64,000 nucleotides of DNA, taken from Parapedobacter pyrenivorans_A. GTDB lineage: Bacteria; Bacteroidota; Bacteroidia; Sphingobacteriales; Sphingobacteriaceae. The notes under the pieces were generated by a model. That model worked only from the letters and a program-made list of their open reading frames with translations, was not told the origin of the DNA and made no database searches. Where the stretch lies: contig NZ_JBHEUZ010000004.1 of the NCBI RefSeq assembly GCF_041925275.1, positions 1 to 64,000 on the forward strand. The letters are read 5' to 3'. Positions 24,869-32,914 of the stretch are shown one piece after another. The position numbers and the translations under genes are program-made. The first letter of the stretch is position 1. Every line of letters starts with the position of its first letter.

Positions 24869-25975
24869 TTATTTGCTTACGATAATCCTCCTTCCTTCTA
24901 TTTTGAAATTTAAACCGTAGTATTCGTGTAGGGCATTAAGTATCTGTGATAAGTTGACATCCCTGTTTAATTCCCCGAATACCTTATATGCCGCTGTCGT
25001 CTCCGGCATAATAAACTCAACATCGTACCAGCGTTCGATCTGCCGGATGATGGTGGAAAGGTCAGCATCATTCAATACGATCAGGCCATTTTTCCATGAA
25101 GTATAATCTCCCACATCCACTTGCTGGACTTTGAATGCTTCTCCCCGCAATACGGCTTGCTCCCCGGGTTGTAACAGTTGTTCTTTGTCGGAACGGCTTT
25201 GATATAGCTTTACGCTGCCGCTGACCAGTGTAGTGGTAACGATATTTTCATCCGTGTATGCATTGATATTGAAACTTGTCCCCAGTACCTGTACAGATTG
25301 GTCTTTGCTTTCGACGATAAACGGATGCTGCTCGTCATGTGTCACTTCAAAATACCCCTCACCGGTAAGTTCTACTTTTCTTTCACCAGCATTGAAGACA
25401 ACAGGATACCGCAACGATGAAGCGGCATTGAGCCATACCTTGGTGCCATCAGGTAATGTGATTTGGTATTGTCCGCCACGTGGCGTGGTCAAAGTTGCAT
25501 ACTCCGTCTTTTTTAGTGTTGCAGACACCGGTTCGCCGTCGGTATAAGTATATTGTTCCGTAGTCGTTACGATACCATCCTTGTTTTCATTTAAGGTAAT
25601 GCTGTTGCCGCCTGAAAAACTCAATGTAGCACGGTTGCCACCGGGTAATACATCCCCGCCGTATTGGCTTGTAAGACTGTGGTCTGGTTGTTTCTGTTGC
25701 TGATACCTGTAAATCAAAACCCCGACGGAAAGCAGGACCAGGATGGCGGCGGCTATGCTAAGTAACGTCCGGTTGAATGGATTCTGTTGCGGGATGTGGT
25801 CCAGTTTGGCTTTGAGTGACGCCAAGTCATCCGCCAACTCAGTATCGGTAAGATCAGTAGCCCCGTCATGAAGTTGGGTATACCATTTTTCTACCCACGC
25901 TTTTTCATCAGGGGTACAGGAATCTTCCCGGTATTTCCGAAGCAGCTCTTTTGCTTTGTGTAAGTTTTCGTCCAT
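24869..25975 (-). CDS. FecR-family anti-sigma factor, cassette 2
   Basis: A 368-residue protein: cytoplasmic N-terminal part, one membrane helix (about 89-107, LLSIAAAILVLLSVGVLIY), periplasmic FecR domain with TPRGGQYQITLPDGT and WLNAASSLRYP, and a C-terminal DUF4974-like domain. Partner of the sigma factor 65 bp upstream and the STN domain of the receptor downstream. Confidence 0.93.
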   Translation of the reverse strand: MDENLHKAKELLRKYREDSCTPDEKAWVEKWYTQLHDGATDLTDTELADDLASLKAKLDHIPQQNPFNRTLLSIAAAILVLLSVGVLIYRYQQQKQPDHSLTSQYGGDVLPGGNRATLSFSGGNSITLNENKDGIVTTTEQYTYTDGEPVSATLKKTEYATLTTPRGGQYQITLPDGTKVWLNAASSLRYPVVFNAGERKVELTGEGYFEVTHDEQHPFIVESKDQSVQVLGTSFNINAYTDENIVTTTLVSGSVKLYQSRSDKEQLLQPGEQAVLRGEAFKVQQVDVGDYTSWKNGLIVLNDADLSTIIRQIERWYDVEFIMPETTAAYKVFGELNRDVNLSQILNALHEYYGLNFKIEGRRIIVSK

Positions 25976-26040
25976 GACAGCGCGGATGATCCCGTTTACT
26001 GTATGTGACGGATGAACGCGACGTATGGGGGTGGAAGAAA

Positions 26041-26628
26041 TTAAAATAATTTCAGCAGCAGGTAAATGGTGAGGAAAAAATACGCACCGAATTTAAGCCG
26101 TAGGGTGCGCAGCGCGTTTTTGATATAGCCCCTCACTGTTTGTTCTGACAAGTTCAACTTCGCTGCTATCTCTTTGTGGCTGAGGTGCTCATTGCGGCTC
26201 AATTCAAATACAACACGCAATTGGGGCGAGAGCCCGGCGATTTCCTTTTCGATCATTGCAGCAAGCTCCTGTGCTTCTACTTTCAGGTCGGGTGTATCCG
26301 GGTTTTGTTCCAGAAAGTTTCCGAGGGATTGTATGTAACGTGAGCTGGTTTCCTGCCGGGATACATAATCAATGATGCGGTTGCGCACAGCGGTATAGAG
26401 ATAGGAGGACAATCCTTCGGAGATGGTTAGCTGTGTTTTTTTTGACCAGAGATTCGTGAATAGGTCATGGACAATGTCCTGTGCGATTTCGCGATTGCGG
26501 AGTCGGTTGTAGGCATGAAGGTAGAGTGTACCGTAGTAAGTATTGTATATGGCTGTGAATGCTGTTCCGTCCCCATCCCGCAATTGTTGAAGCAGTGCCT
26601 TTTCATCGGTGGCGTTCAGGGTTTTCAC
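26041..26628 (-). CDS. FecI-type ECF RNA polymerase sigma factor, cassette 2
   Basis: A 195-residue sigma factor with region 2 (QDIVHDLFTNLW) and region 4 (LSHKEIAAKLNLSEQTVRGYI). GTG start, as in cassette 1. The first 20 residues match the other sigma factor exactly, then it diverges. The two factors would therefore share their own promoter but recognise different anti-sigma partners and possibly different targets. Confidence 0.92.
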   Translation of the reverse strand: MKTLNATDEKALLQQLRDGDGTAFTAIYNTYYGTLYLHAYNRLRNREIAQDIVHDLFTNLWSKKTQLTISEGLSSYLYTAVRNRIIDYVSRQETSSRYIQSLGNFLEQNPDTPDLKVEAQELAAMIEKEIAGLSPQLRVVFELSRNEHLSHKEIAAKLNLSEQTVRGYIKNALRTLRLKFGAYFFLTIYLLLKLF

Positions 26629-26932
26629 GCGGGTGAATAGTTAGTGGGTCAAATTTAGTGATTTCAAGTTAATGTTGTATAATTGTTATGGATGTTTTAA
26701 CGGAAATCATCCATTTATTCCCGTAAGTTGTGCGTGCGGGGACATTTTTGTACCTTTCAGTAGATTTTTTGCAAATATTTTTTTCGATTGTGAGTACTTT
26801 AACAGTTTCAATTGTAGTAGCCCGGTTGTCCAATCGGGCTATTTTCATATTTTTATGTTGGCATAATGAGTATTGTTCGGCATATGGACAATAGTTAAAC
26901 TAACGTACAGTCCGGTTTTTCAATCGGACTTT
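26570..26932. repeat. Cassette 2 right border repeat (363 bp)
   Basis: Gapless partner of 12057-12419, including the GTG of fecI, its -7 box, the divergent promoter and two hairpins. Similarity ends just after the second hairpin. Confidence 0.88.
26728..26848 (+). ncRNA. Candidate small RNA divergent from fecI, copy 2
   Basis: TTG (26728-26730), 20 bases, TACCTTTC (26751-26758), then hairpin 26818-26841 with ATTTT. Same layout as copy 1; promoter boxes and hairpin are unchanged while bases around them vary slightly. Confidence 0.35.
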
Positions 26933-27281
26933 TTCATTATCTTTAACGTAAGTAATCAACATTCTGTTCATTCGATGATAGATGGGCAGAAATCATAGTC
27001 ATACAGCCTGATTTTCCAGTCGGGCTATTTTCAAAGAACCTCATATCGTAATGACCGTTGGTTTCCACCGACAATCATTGCTTGTTTAATATTAGTACGA
27101 ATCAACTACAGGGCTGTCCTTTTCGCAGGGCGGCCTTTTTATTCGGCTGTCTCGTTGAAATTTCATATTTTTATGTCAGTTGATATGGTGCCGGTCACTA
27201 CCGGTCAACTGCTATTTTTAGACAACGCTGCTTCGGCAGCAAATTTCAATCAGGATCCCGCCACTGCCAGGTGGGATTCTG
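26818..27281 (+). repeat. Run of five terminator-like hairpins
   Basis: Hairpins at 26818-26841, 26909-26930, 27005-27026, 27110-27136 and 27251-27281 are each followed by a T-rich stretch and spaced 85-140 bases apart. The first three have related stems (AGCCCG/AGTCCG...CGGGCT/CGGACT). The word TTTCATATTTTTATGT follows the first and the fourth. No coding frame fills the 700 bases, so this may be a cluster of short RNAs or a graveyard of copied terminators. Confidence 0.45.
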
Positions 27282-27339
27282 GTTTTTAGCCCTTTCCGAA
27301 ATTTTGTATCTTTAGTGCAGTAAGTGTTTAATCATCTAT

Positions 27340-27471
27340 ATGGATTTAAGAAATAACATCCGTTATGTCTATACCGGATGTCGCGTGAAATTAAAGGCTC
27401 AAGTAAGGTCTGATTGTTATGTGAAAAAAAAAATCAGGATGATACAGGGAGAACGTTTTAGAACCCTCTAA
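27340..27471 (+). CDS. Possible 43-residue small protein
   Basis: ATG 27340 to TAA 27471 encodes a basic 43-residue peptide (MDLRNNIRYVYTGCRVKLK...). A promoter-like TATCTTTA lies at 27307-27314. No homology recognised and it could be chance; listed because it lies behind a plausible promoter in an otherwise empty stretch. Confidence 0.2.
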   Translation: MDLRNNIRYVYTGCRVKLKAQVRSDCYVKKKIRMIQGERFRTL

Positions 27472-27476
27472 AATAA

Positions 27477-27507
27477 GCAGCCCCCCGCCTCGCGCCGGGG
27501 ACTGCTT
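27477..27507 (-). terminator. Terminator of the cysteine-synthase gene
   Basis: A GC-rich imperfect stem (AGCAGYCCCC arms) followed on the minus strand by TTATTTTA, about 30 bases after the stop codon. Confidence 0.5.
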
Positions 27508-27533
27508 GCAAACACCGAAAACAGCCGTTACAA

Positions 27534-28613
27534 TTACCGGCTGTTTCCCATGAACGTATTGTTTTCACTAAGGATGGTGTCGTATCCTGTAAATTCCAGG
27601 GCAGAACTGACATAGTGGGGAATGGAAGGTTCCTTCCCTGTTAGTGCGGTACTCAGGTACTTTTTATTACTGTCGCAAAGGAGTGTAACTACCACCGCTT
27701 CCGGCCCCAGTTCGTGCTGCAACCGGATAGCACCGGCGACGTTCGCACCGGACGAGATACCGACACCCAATCCTGCCTGCACAGCGAGCTGCTGTGCTGT
27801 AATGATGGCATCACCGTCATGCACACGGATGATATCATCCAGTTCATTGAGTTGCACAATGCGCGGGATAAACTCGTCCGAAATACCCTGTATCCGGTGT
27901 TCCCCCACTTTATAACCTGTGCTGAGCGTAGGACTTTCAGCAGGTTCCAACGGGTGTATTAGCGCAGAGGGATAGTGTTTGCGTATTCCACGTCCCACTC
28001 CCATGATTGTTCCGCCGGTGCCCACACCTGCAACAATCGCATCAGGTTTCAGACCTAATGTTTGTAACTGGTCGATGATTTCAGGGGCGGTGGTATGTTC
28101 ATGCACAGCAGGGTTGGCTGGGTTGCTGAACTGGCTGGGCAGAAAGACTGTCCCTGATTGTGCCATATCTTTAGCGAGGTCAATACTCCTTAAAAAACCT
28201 CCTTCGGCTTTGCTGATTTTTGTGACGGTAGCGCCATAACTGCGGATGATGTCAAAACGCTCGGTACTTAACCAGTCGGGCATGATGATGTGCACCGGAT
28301 GTCCAAGTGCCCTGCCTATTGCAGCCAGCGAAATTCCGGTATTTCCGCTGGTGGCTTCCACGAACTCATTTCCCGGTTGGATGGCTCCCCGCCGGTAAGC
28401 GGTTTTGAGGATATTCAATACCATCCGGTCCTTCACGCTGCCGGTGAGGTTGTATTGTTCGCATTTAACAAAGATACGGCCGGGTTTACCCCTGTATACG
28501 TATTTGAGTATCAGCATAGGTGTATTGCCGACAAGACGTTCCAGGTGGAGGAATCTGTTCTCAGTCTCTGTATGCATCCAATAATTAGTTCTTTGCCGTT
28601 TCATTTGTTTCAT
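27534..28613 (-). CDS. Cysteine synthase-family PLP enzyme
   Basis: A 359-residue fold-type II PLP enzyme. The Schiff-base lysine is in NLTGSVKDR (Lys61), the phosphate and substrate loop is TSGNTG (about 88-93) and the glycine-rich PLP phosphate site is GVGTGGT. It would make cysteine from O-acetylserine or O-phosphoserine and sulfide, or a related beta-replacement product. Length exceeds typical CysK (~310) by a C-terminal tail. Divergent from an Lrp-type regulator that probably controls it. An ATG at 28577 is an alternative start. Confidence 0.85.
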   Translation of the reverse strand: MKQMKRQRTNYWMHTETENRFLHLERLVGNTPMLILKYVYRGKPGRIFVKCEQYNLTGSVKDRMVLNILKTAYRRGAIQPGNEFVEATSGNTGISLAAIGRALGHPVHIIMPDWLSTERFDIIRSYGATVTKISKAEGGFLRSIDLAKDMAQSGTVFLPSQFSNPANPAVHEHTTAPEIIDQLQTLGLKPDAIVAGVGTGGTIMGVGRGIRKHYPSALIHPLEPAESPTLSTGYKVGEHRIQGISDEFIPRIVQLNELDDIIRVHDGDAIITAQQLAVQAGLGVGISSGANVAGAIRLQHELGPEAVVVTLLCDSNKKYLSTALTGKEPSIPHYVSSALEFTGYDTILSENNTFMGNSR

Positions 28614-28704
28614 GCCAACGGGACAATTTTCGGGTTTGCTGTAATAAATAACAATGCATCTGCATAAAAACCATCATAATGCCGGAGTATTTAAAGTATA
28701 ATGA

Positions 28705-28712
28705 TATTTTTG
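28705..28712 (+). promoter_or_regulatory. -7 box of the Lrp-type gene
   Basis: TATTTTTG matches TAnnTTTG and lies 57 bases before the ATG at 28770, which rules out the longer reading frame starting at 28701. Confidence 0.4.
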
Positions 28713-28769
28713 CCGGAAATCTTTTTTGAAAAAAGGATATTACCGATTATTCCACTAAAGCACCATGTA

Positions 28770-29231
28770 ATGGAAAAACTTGACCCTGTTGATATGAAAA
28801 TGCTGGACATCCTTCAGCATGATGGAACACTGACCAATAAGGCACTATCGGTCATGCTGCATCGCTCAGTTGCCACTATCCAGGAACGCCGGCGTAGGCT
28901 CACAGAGCAAGGCTACATAGAAAAGGTGGTAGCGATTCTTAATCGCAAAAAGATAGACCGTAGCCTGATCGCCTTTTCACATGTACTGCTTATATCCCAC
29001 TCGGCGGATACATTGGGAGCGTTTGAATCCGAAGTAGTGAAGTTTGATGAAGTGATGGAATGTTTGCAGATGACCGGTGCGTATGATTTCATACTGCGTA
29101 TCGCCGTCTGTGATATGGAGGCTTACAACATTTTCCTGCGGGAGAAATTAGCGAAACTGCCGAACATCAGTACCGTGCAGAGCTTCTTTGTGCTAAGAGC
29201 ACCTAAAAGCGACACAGCTTATCCTTTATAA
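28770..29231 (+). CDS. Lrp/AsnC-family transcriptional regulator
   Basis: A 153-residue regulator: N-terminal helix-turn-helix (DILQHDGTLTNKALSVMLHRSVATIQERRRRL) and a C-terminal RAM ligand-binding domain (about 70-145, TGAYDFILRIAVCDMEAY). Lrp-family proteins sense amino acids; being divergent from a cysteine-synthase gene, it likely responds to a sulfur amino acid (inference). Confidence 0.88.
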   Translation: MEKLDPVDMKMLDILQHDGTLTNKALSVMLHRSVATIQERRRRLTEQGYIEKVVAILNRKKIDRSLIAFSHVLLISHSADTLGAFESEVVKFDEVMECLQMTGAYDFILRIAVCDMEAYNIFLREKLAKLPNISTVQSFFVLRAPKSDTAYPL

Positions 29232-29281
29232 TCTCTTTACCTTGCATAACAAGCCTTTTGATACAATAGGGTGATTAGCCT

Positions 29282-29611
29282 TTATTGTCTGGGTGCATAA
29301 TAAATGATACAGACACCCAGTAAAGCAATCAGAGCTCCTGCAATGTCGTATTTATCCGGTGAGTAATTATCGAATTTCATGGACCACAGGATGGACATAA
29401 CAATAAATATCCCGCCATACGTCGCATATACGCGTGCGAAATTCGAGGTCTGCCAGGTTGCTACCACACCATAAAATGCAAGTGTCACGGCACCTATAGC
29501 CCCGTACCACCAGGGTTTATCTTCTTTAAGCCAAAGCCAGACTAAATAGCCTCCCCCGATTTCGCAGAGTCCGGCAAGTATGAATATTGGCAACGACCTG
29601 ATTACATCCAT
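29282..29611 (-). CDS. YnfA-family (UPF0060) small membrane protein
   Basis: A 109-residue protein with four membrane helices, including the family signature LAGLCEIGGGYLVW and the final LGVCIIYYAPR. YnfA proteins are SMR-like in fold and may be small exporters. Its ATG overlaps the stop of the upstream gene by one base (TAATG), so the two are co-translated under MerR control. Confidence 0.88.
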   Translation of the reverse strand: MDVIRSLPIFILAGLCEIGGGYLVWLWLKEDKPWWYGAIGAVTLAFYGVVATWQTSNFARVYATYGGIFIVMSILWSMKFDNYSPDKYDIAGALIALLGVCIIYYAPRQ

Positions 29612-30060
29612 TAAAGACCAAGTTCTGTTACAATAAATTCTTTTACACCGTCAGCGCCCGTTAATTCAAGCCAAGCCTCACGTTTGTCTCCGCTTACGGA
29701 AAGGCCAAATATAAAGAAATCACAACATTCCCTTTCCGTTTTAATGAACTCCGTTAACTCATCCAGCATACGGTCAGAACCGGGAAAGCGGAATGCATAA
29801 CCGTTTCTCAGCTCCCGCTTTTCCAGCATTTGTTTTTTCAGCCTCCAGATGACACTTTCTTTCCTTTCCCGCAACTCTGGGCTTGTAAGTTTGCAAACCA
29901 TTTCCGAAGAACCGTTCTTTGCCGTACAGCTAACGCTGCATCCCTTTTTTTCCTGTTTGTTCATAACTACCGTTGTTGATTCCTGTTGCCCTTTGCTGTT
30001 GAACACTGATATGCAAAAAAGTGAGCAGAGCAGGGAGGTCTTTAATGTGCCGATTGCCAT
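29611..30060 (-). CDS. Exported Cys-containing protein of a MerR-regulated group
   Basis: A 149-residue protein with an N-terminal signal peptide (about 1-23), a CSVSC motif near residue 42 and a CC pair in ERECCDFFIF. The body is alpha/beta with charged helices. The frame is open to 30144, but that would run through the MerR operator and promoter, so ATG 30060 is chosen. Position between MerR and YnfA suggests metal or toxic-ion handling; the cysteines could bind metal. The family is not recognised by name. Confidence 0.6.
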   Translation of the reverse strand: MAIGTLKTSLLCSLFCISVFNSKGQQESTTVVMNKQEKKGCSVSCTAKNGSSEMVCKLTSPELRERKESVIWRLKKQMLEKRELRNGYAFRFPGSDRMLDELTEFIKTERECCDFFIFGLSVSGDKREAWLELTGADGVKEFIVTELGL

Positions 30061-30093
30061 AATCATTGTTTTCGATGTTATACTTATATTTAC

Positions 30094-30129
30094 CCTTGCA
30101 AATGTAAACGGTGGAGTATAGTCCACTGT
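30094..30129 (-). promoter_or_regulatory. MerR-type operator/promoter
   Basis: ACGGTGGA (30108-30115) and TCCACTGT (30122-30129) form a dyad with a 6-base centre. Read leftward, a TTG just outside it and a perfect TACATTTG box (on the minus strand, about 30099-30106) are separated by a longer spacer than usual, the geometry MerR proteins correct by twisting DNA. It drives the exported Cys protein and ynfA. Confidence 0.6.
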
Positions 30130-30154
30130 CAAGTGAAAAATCAAAAAAAATACG

Positions 30155-30556
30155 ATGCTGATCGGTCAATTGTCGAAAGCTTCCGGACTGTCAAGAGATA
30201 CTATTAGGTTTTACGAGAGACAGGGACTAATAATTCCGGGCAGGGGCGATACAAGGTTCAATAATTACAAGGAATATTCCAATGATATTCTGGAAAGGTT
30301 GCTTTCTATTAAGCGCCTGAAAAATTTTGGGTTTACGTTGAAAGAAGTATCCGGTCTATTGGATATGCTGGATGCCCAAACGGCAACCTGTGGTAATCTA
30401 TCACATAAAATCGACGAGAAAGTGCTGTTGATTGAACAGAAGATCAGTGAGCTGAAAGCAGTCAGAAAGCAGTTGTTGGATGGGAAGCGCGGATGTCAAG
30501 ACGAATCAGGCAATTTGAAAACGCCGGGTGCGACATGTCCGGTATTCGTCCATTGA
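30155..30556 (+). CDS. MerR-family transcriptional regulator
   Basis: A 133-residue protein: N-terminal MerR winged helix (LIGQLSKASGLSRDTIRFYERQGLI), then a coiled-coil dimerisation helix (about 80-115) and a C-terminal tail. Cysteines in ATCGN, GCQDE and ATCPV could be the effector-metal ligands, as in ZntR/CadR-like members. Divergent from the group it should control, with the operator between. Confidence 0.9.
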   Translation: MLIGQLSKASGLSRDTIRFYERQGLIIPGRGDTRFNNYKEYSNDILERLLSIKRLKNFGFTLKEVSGLLDMLDAQTATCGNLSHKIDEKVLLIEQKISELKAVRKQLLDGKRGCQDESGNLKTPGATCPVFVH

Positions 30557-30624
30557 GCAGTTAACTGAATATTCTTACAGGATGCCACGGATTAAGGTAG
30601 CGGACGGTCCAATCGGTTTGAAAT

Positions 30625-31176
30625 TCATTTGGTATTAAGGTAACCGTCATGGTAGATGCTGTAGAAATAACCTTCCTTCCGTAATTGATAGGTTATTTTA
30701 TCCTTGTGTTTTTTCCGATGGTCATAGTCAACACCCTTAAAGTCAAAAGCACCAAGCAGTTGGATAGAGCCGTTATATGCCGGGTAAATGTTCCCGAGTT
30801 CGTATTGTTCCATTAAGAACTCCGATTTAAAACGTATCTCCCTTTTCGCTGAATTAGCCGTTTGCAGCTTGTCGCAAACAGCCTGTAGCTTGGCGATTAA
30901 TTCAGGGTCTTCCCAATAATTCGGGATGGATTGCAAGTGGTAACCTATGTATTGCTTCAGGTAATCGTCTTTATCACCATGGATAATTGCAAACGGGGCA
31001 TTGAAAATCCCCTCTCTTATTAACGGGTTCAATTTTGCCATTTGTCTATCCGAGAGGTTTCCCCCGGCATGAAAATCCTCCATATTGTTCCGCACCACAA
31101 TGGCGATTATCTTGGTAATTAGTTTTAGTGCTGCCGTGTCATTCGTGGCGCTTTTTTTCTTTCCATATTGTAACAA
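30625..31176 (-). CDS. Hypothetical protein at the right island edge
   Basis: About 183 residues if it starts at TTG 31176, or 152 from ATG 31083. The frame is open further, through the tRNA fragment and its terminator, which cannot be native coding. The body (LSDRQMAKLNPLIREGIF, PNYWEDPELIAKL) looks like a real soluble protein of mobile regions, but I cannot name it. Its 5' end may have been set by the integration event. Confidence 0.5.
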   Translation of the reverse strand: MLQYGKKKSATNDTAALKLITKIIAIVVRNNMEDFHAGGNLSDRQMAKLNPLIREGIFNAPFAIIHGDKDDYLKQYIGYHLQSIPNYWEDPELIAKLQAVCDKLQTANSAKREIRFKSEFLMEQYELGNIYPAYNGSIQLLGAFDFKGVDYDHRKKHKDKITYQLRKEGYFYSIYHDGYLNTK

Positions 31177-31198
31177 CTTATAATAGAGCGCATTTAGG

Positions 31199-31227
31199 CG
31201 TAGGTTCGAATCCCATCGTCGGCTCAT
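31199..31227. repeat. Right island boundary (attR-like 29-bp repeat)
   Basis: Exact copy of 198-226: the 3' end of tRNA-Thr without the rest of the tRNA. It is followed after 12 bases by a strong terminator, as expected if this is the original downstream side of the tRNA gene. Confidence 0.7.
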
Positions 31228-31239
31228 TACATCATGATA

Positions 31240-31274
31240 AAAAGCGGCCATCCCGAAACGAGGTGGCCGCTTTT
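31240..31274 (+). terminator. Displaced terminator of tRNA-Thr
   Basis: AAAAGCGGCCA and TGGCCGCTTTT form a perfect 11-bp stem with flanking A and T runs, usable in both directions. It sits right after the tRNA 3' fragment and also before the end of the leftward gene at 31307. Confidence 0.7.
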
Positions 31275-31306
31275 CTGATGGAGCGCGGTAGGAAGCGCAA
31301 TGCCCG

Positions 31307-32002
31307 CTACAAGATGTTCTTATCAATATGATCATTGATCCGCTCTGCCCTGCGGTAAACCTTTTCCGACCGTTCATGCAGCGTGGTGTACATGTTGAAA
31401 ATGGTTTCACCGTAGTCAAAATATTCGTTCTGAAGTTCGGTTACCTCACCCACTGTACCGAAGAACTCCTGCTGGTCGCGATCCAGTGAAACGATGTCTA
31501 CCGACACCTCTTCGTAGTGGCGGAAGACTTTATGAATCAGTTTGTCACCGATATCATCCGCTTCATCAAACCAGTCTTCGTTTTCGTAGATGAAGTCTGC
31601 CCATTCGTTGAACCACTCCTGTTCGGCCACGACCAGGCCGTGCAGTTCCACCAGTTCGCGGTTGTGGTAAACGACGCCTTGGTTGAAATCGCCCACATCG
31701 ATGGTAAACTCTTCTTCAATAAAAGGAAGCTCGTTTTGGTCCGTGAGCTGGAAACCTGCTTCCAGGAAGTCGAGCTGCTGCTCGGTGGGCAGGAGGAGGT
31801 ATTCCAGTTCGGTGATTTTCACTTCCAGCTGGAAAAGCGCGTCTTTGTGCTGAAGCAACCGCTGCTTGGTCTCCCAGGTCCGGTCGTGCTGCCGGTAATA
31901 GGCGGCAAGCGCGTCGGTCTCGAAGTCGAGCGCCGGCTTTGCCATATCAAACTCAAGGATGATGGGGCGTAGCGGGTGTTGTTTAACAATCTCTTTCATC
32001 AT
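31307..32002 (-). CDS. Acidic hypothetical protein
   Basis: A 231-residue, very Glu/Asp-rich soluble protein, mostly helical with likely coiled-coil stretches (about 40-80 and 170-225) and no signal peptide or cysteine pattern. The sequence does not suggest an enzyme. First gene beyond the island on the chromosome side. Family not recognised. Confidence 0.65.
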   Translation of the reverse strand: MMKEIVKQHPLRPIILEFDMAKPALDFETDALAAYYRQHDRTWETKQRLLQHKDALFQLEVKITELEYLLLPTEQQLDFLEAGFQLTDQNELPFIEEEFTIDVGDFNQGVVYHNRELVELHGLVVAEQEWFNEWADFIYENEDWFDEADDIGDKLIHKVFRHYEEVSVDIVSLDRDQQEFFGTVGEVTELQNEYFDYGETIFNMYTTLHERSEKVYRRAERINDHIDKNIL

Positions 32003-32090
32003 TGTACGTGTTCAAAGTTACGAATCATTCTGGTTTTAAAACCATCCCTCCCGGGGCGCCCCGGGAGGGATGGTTCAGTTCACGCACGCC

Positions 32091-32708
32091 TTAGAGTGCG
32101 AACGTCGACACGACGTCGCTGTAAACGGGCGTGGTGCTTTTACCGAGGTACGATGCCCGGAATTCGTACTCCTGGAAAGGTTCCAGGTTTTCGATATCCA
32201 GCGTAGCCGTGGGGCTGAGTATGGTATTCCACTCGGCTCCAACTTCCTTCTTCCGGTATTCGAACTGGTAATAGCGGGCTTTTTTCCAGGGCGCTACCTT
32301 AGCCGCGATCTTTAGGGAACCCAGTCCGTGGGCCTGCACCGCAAGCCTTTCCACTTTGGGGTTCACCCCCGCATCGGGCGAGGAATCTTTGGTGGGCAGG
32401 AAGCCTGCGCTCAGGATAACGGTCTGGTTTCCGCGTGCAGTGATCTCCACGTATTTAGCCAAATCACTGATTACGGTTTCCAGTTCGCCGCGCTTATCAT
32501 TGCGAAATGATATGGCGCGGCGGTCGTTGAAGGCCGCCTCGGTCACCGCATCTCGGTAGGCAGTGGTGGCCGTAGCCAACGTGGCCAGATCGGGGGTCGG
32601 TGTGGCGAAGATGTCGATGTTGTCCGTCATCTTGTTGTGGATTTCTTCTGCAAACTGCAACAACTGCGCAGCATCCAGATTTTTGAAATTCATTGTTGGT
32701 TTCTTCAT
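32091..32708 (-). CDS. Fibronectin type III domain protein
   Basis: A 205-residue protein without a signal peptide. The N-terminal ~100 residues are helical (YRDAVTEAAFNDRRA, then LAKYVEITARGNQTVILSAGF). The C-terminal ~85 residues look like an Fn3 domain (YYQFEYRKK, then LEPFQEYEFRASYLG). Such proteins are common in Bacteroidota and often encoded near contractile or phage-like systems, but none is seen here. Role unknown. Confidence 0.7.
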   Translation of the reverse strand: MKKPTMNFKNLDAAQLLQFAEEIHNKMTDNIDIFATPTPDLATLATATTAYRDAVTEAAFNDRRAISFRNDKRGELETVISDLAKYVEITARGNQTVILSAGFLPTKDSSPDAGVNPKVERLAVQAHGLGSLKIAAKVAPWKKARYYQFEYRKKEVGAEWNTILSPTATLDIENLEPFQEYEFRASYLGKSTTPVYSDVVSTFAL

Positions 32709-32914
32709 TTCTTTTACATTTAAAAGTTAAAAAATCTTGTTTATTTACAATTCCTGTTAGCTAACAGGAACAAAGGTGAGGTTCAAATTGTCGGAAAACG
32801 AAGAAAAGTGTGCCATTTTTCAGGGTACCCCGAAAATCTTTTTGGCACACTTTTTTTACCAATGTGGTCTGATGATATCAGGAATGCCGATTATTGCGGA
32901 TTTCGCAAAGAGCT

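Noticed and set aside
31199..31227. A second tRNA-Thr gene
   Set aside because: Only the T arm and 3' acceptor strand are present.
31177..31419. N-terminal extension of the 30625 gene
   Set aside because: It crosses the tRNA 3' fragment, its terminator and the 3' end of the next gene.
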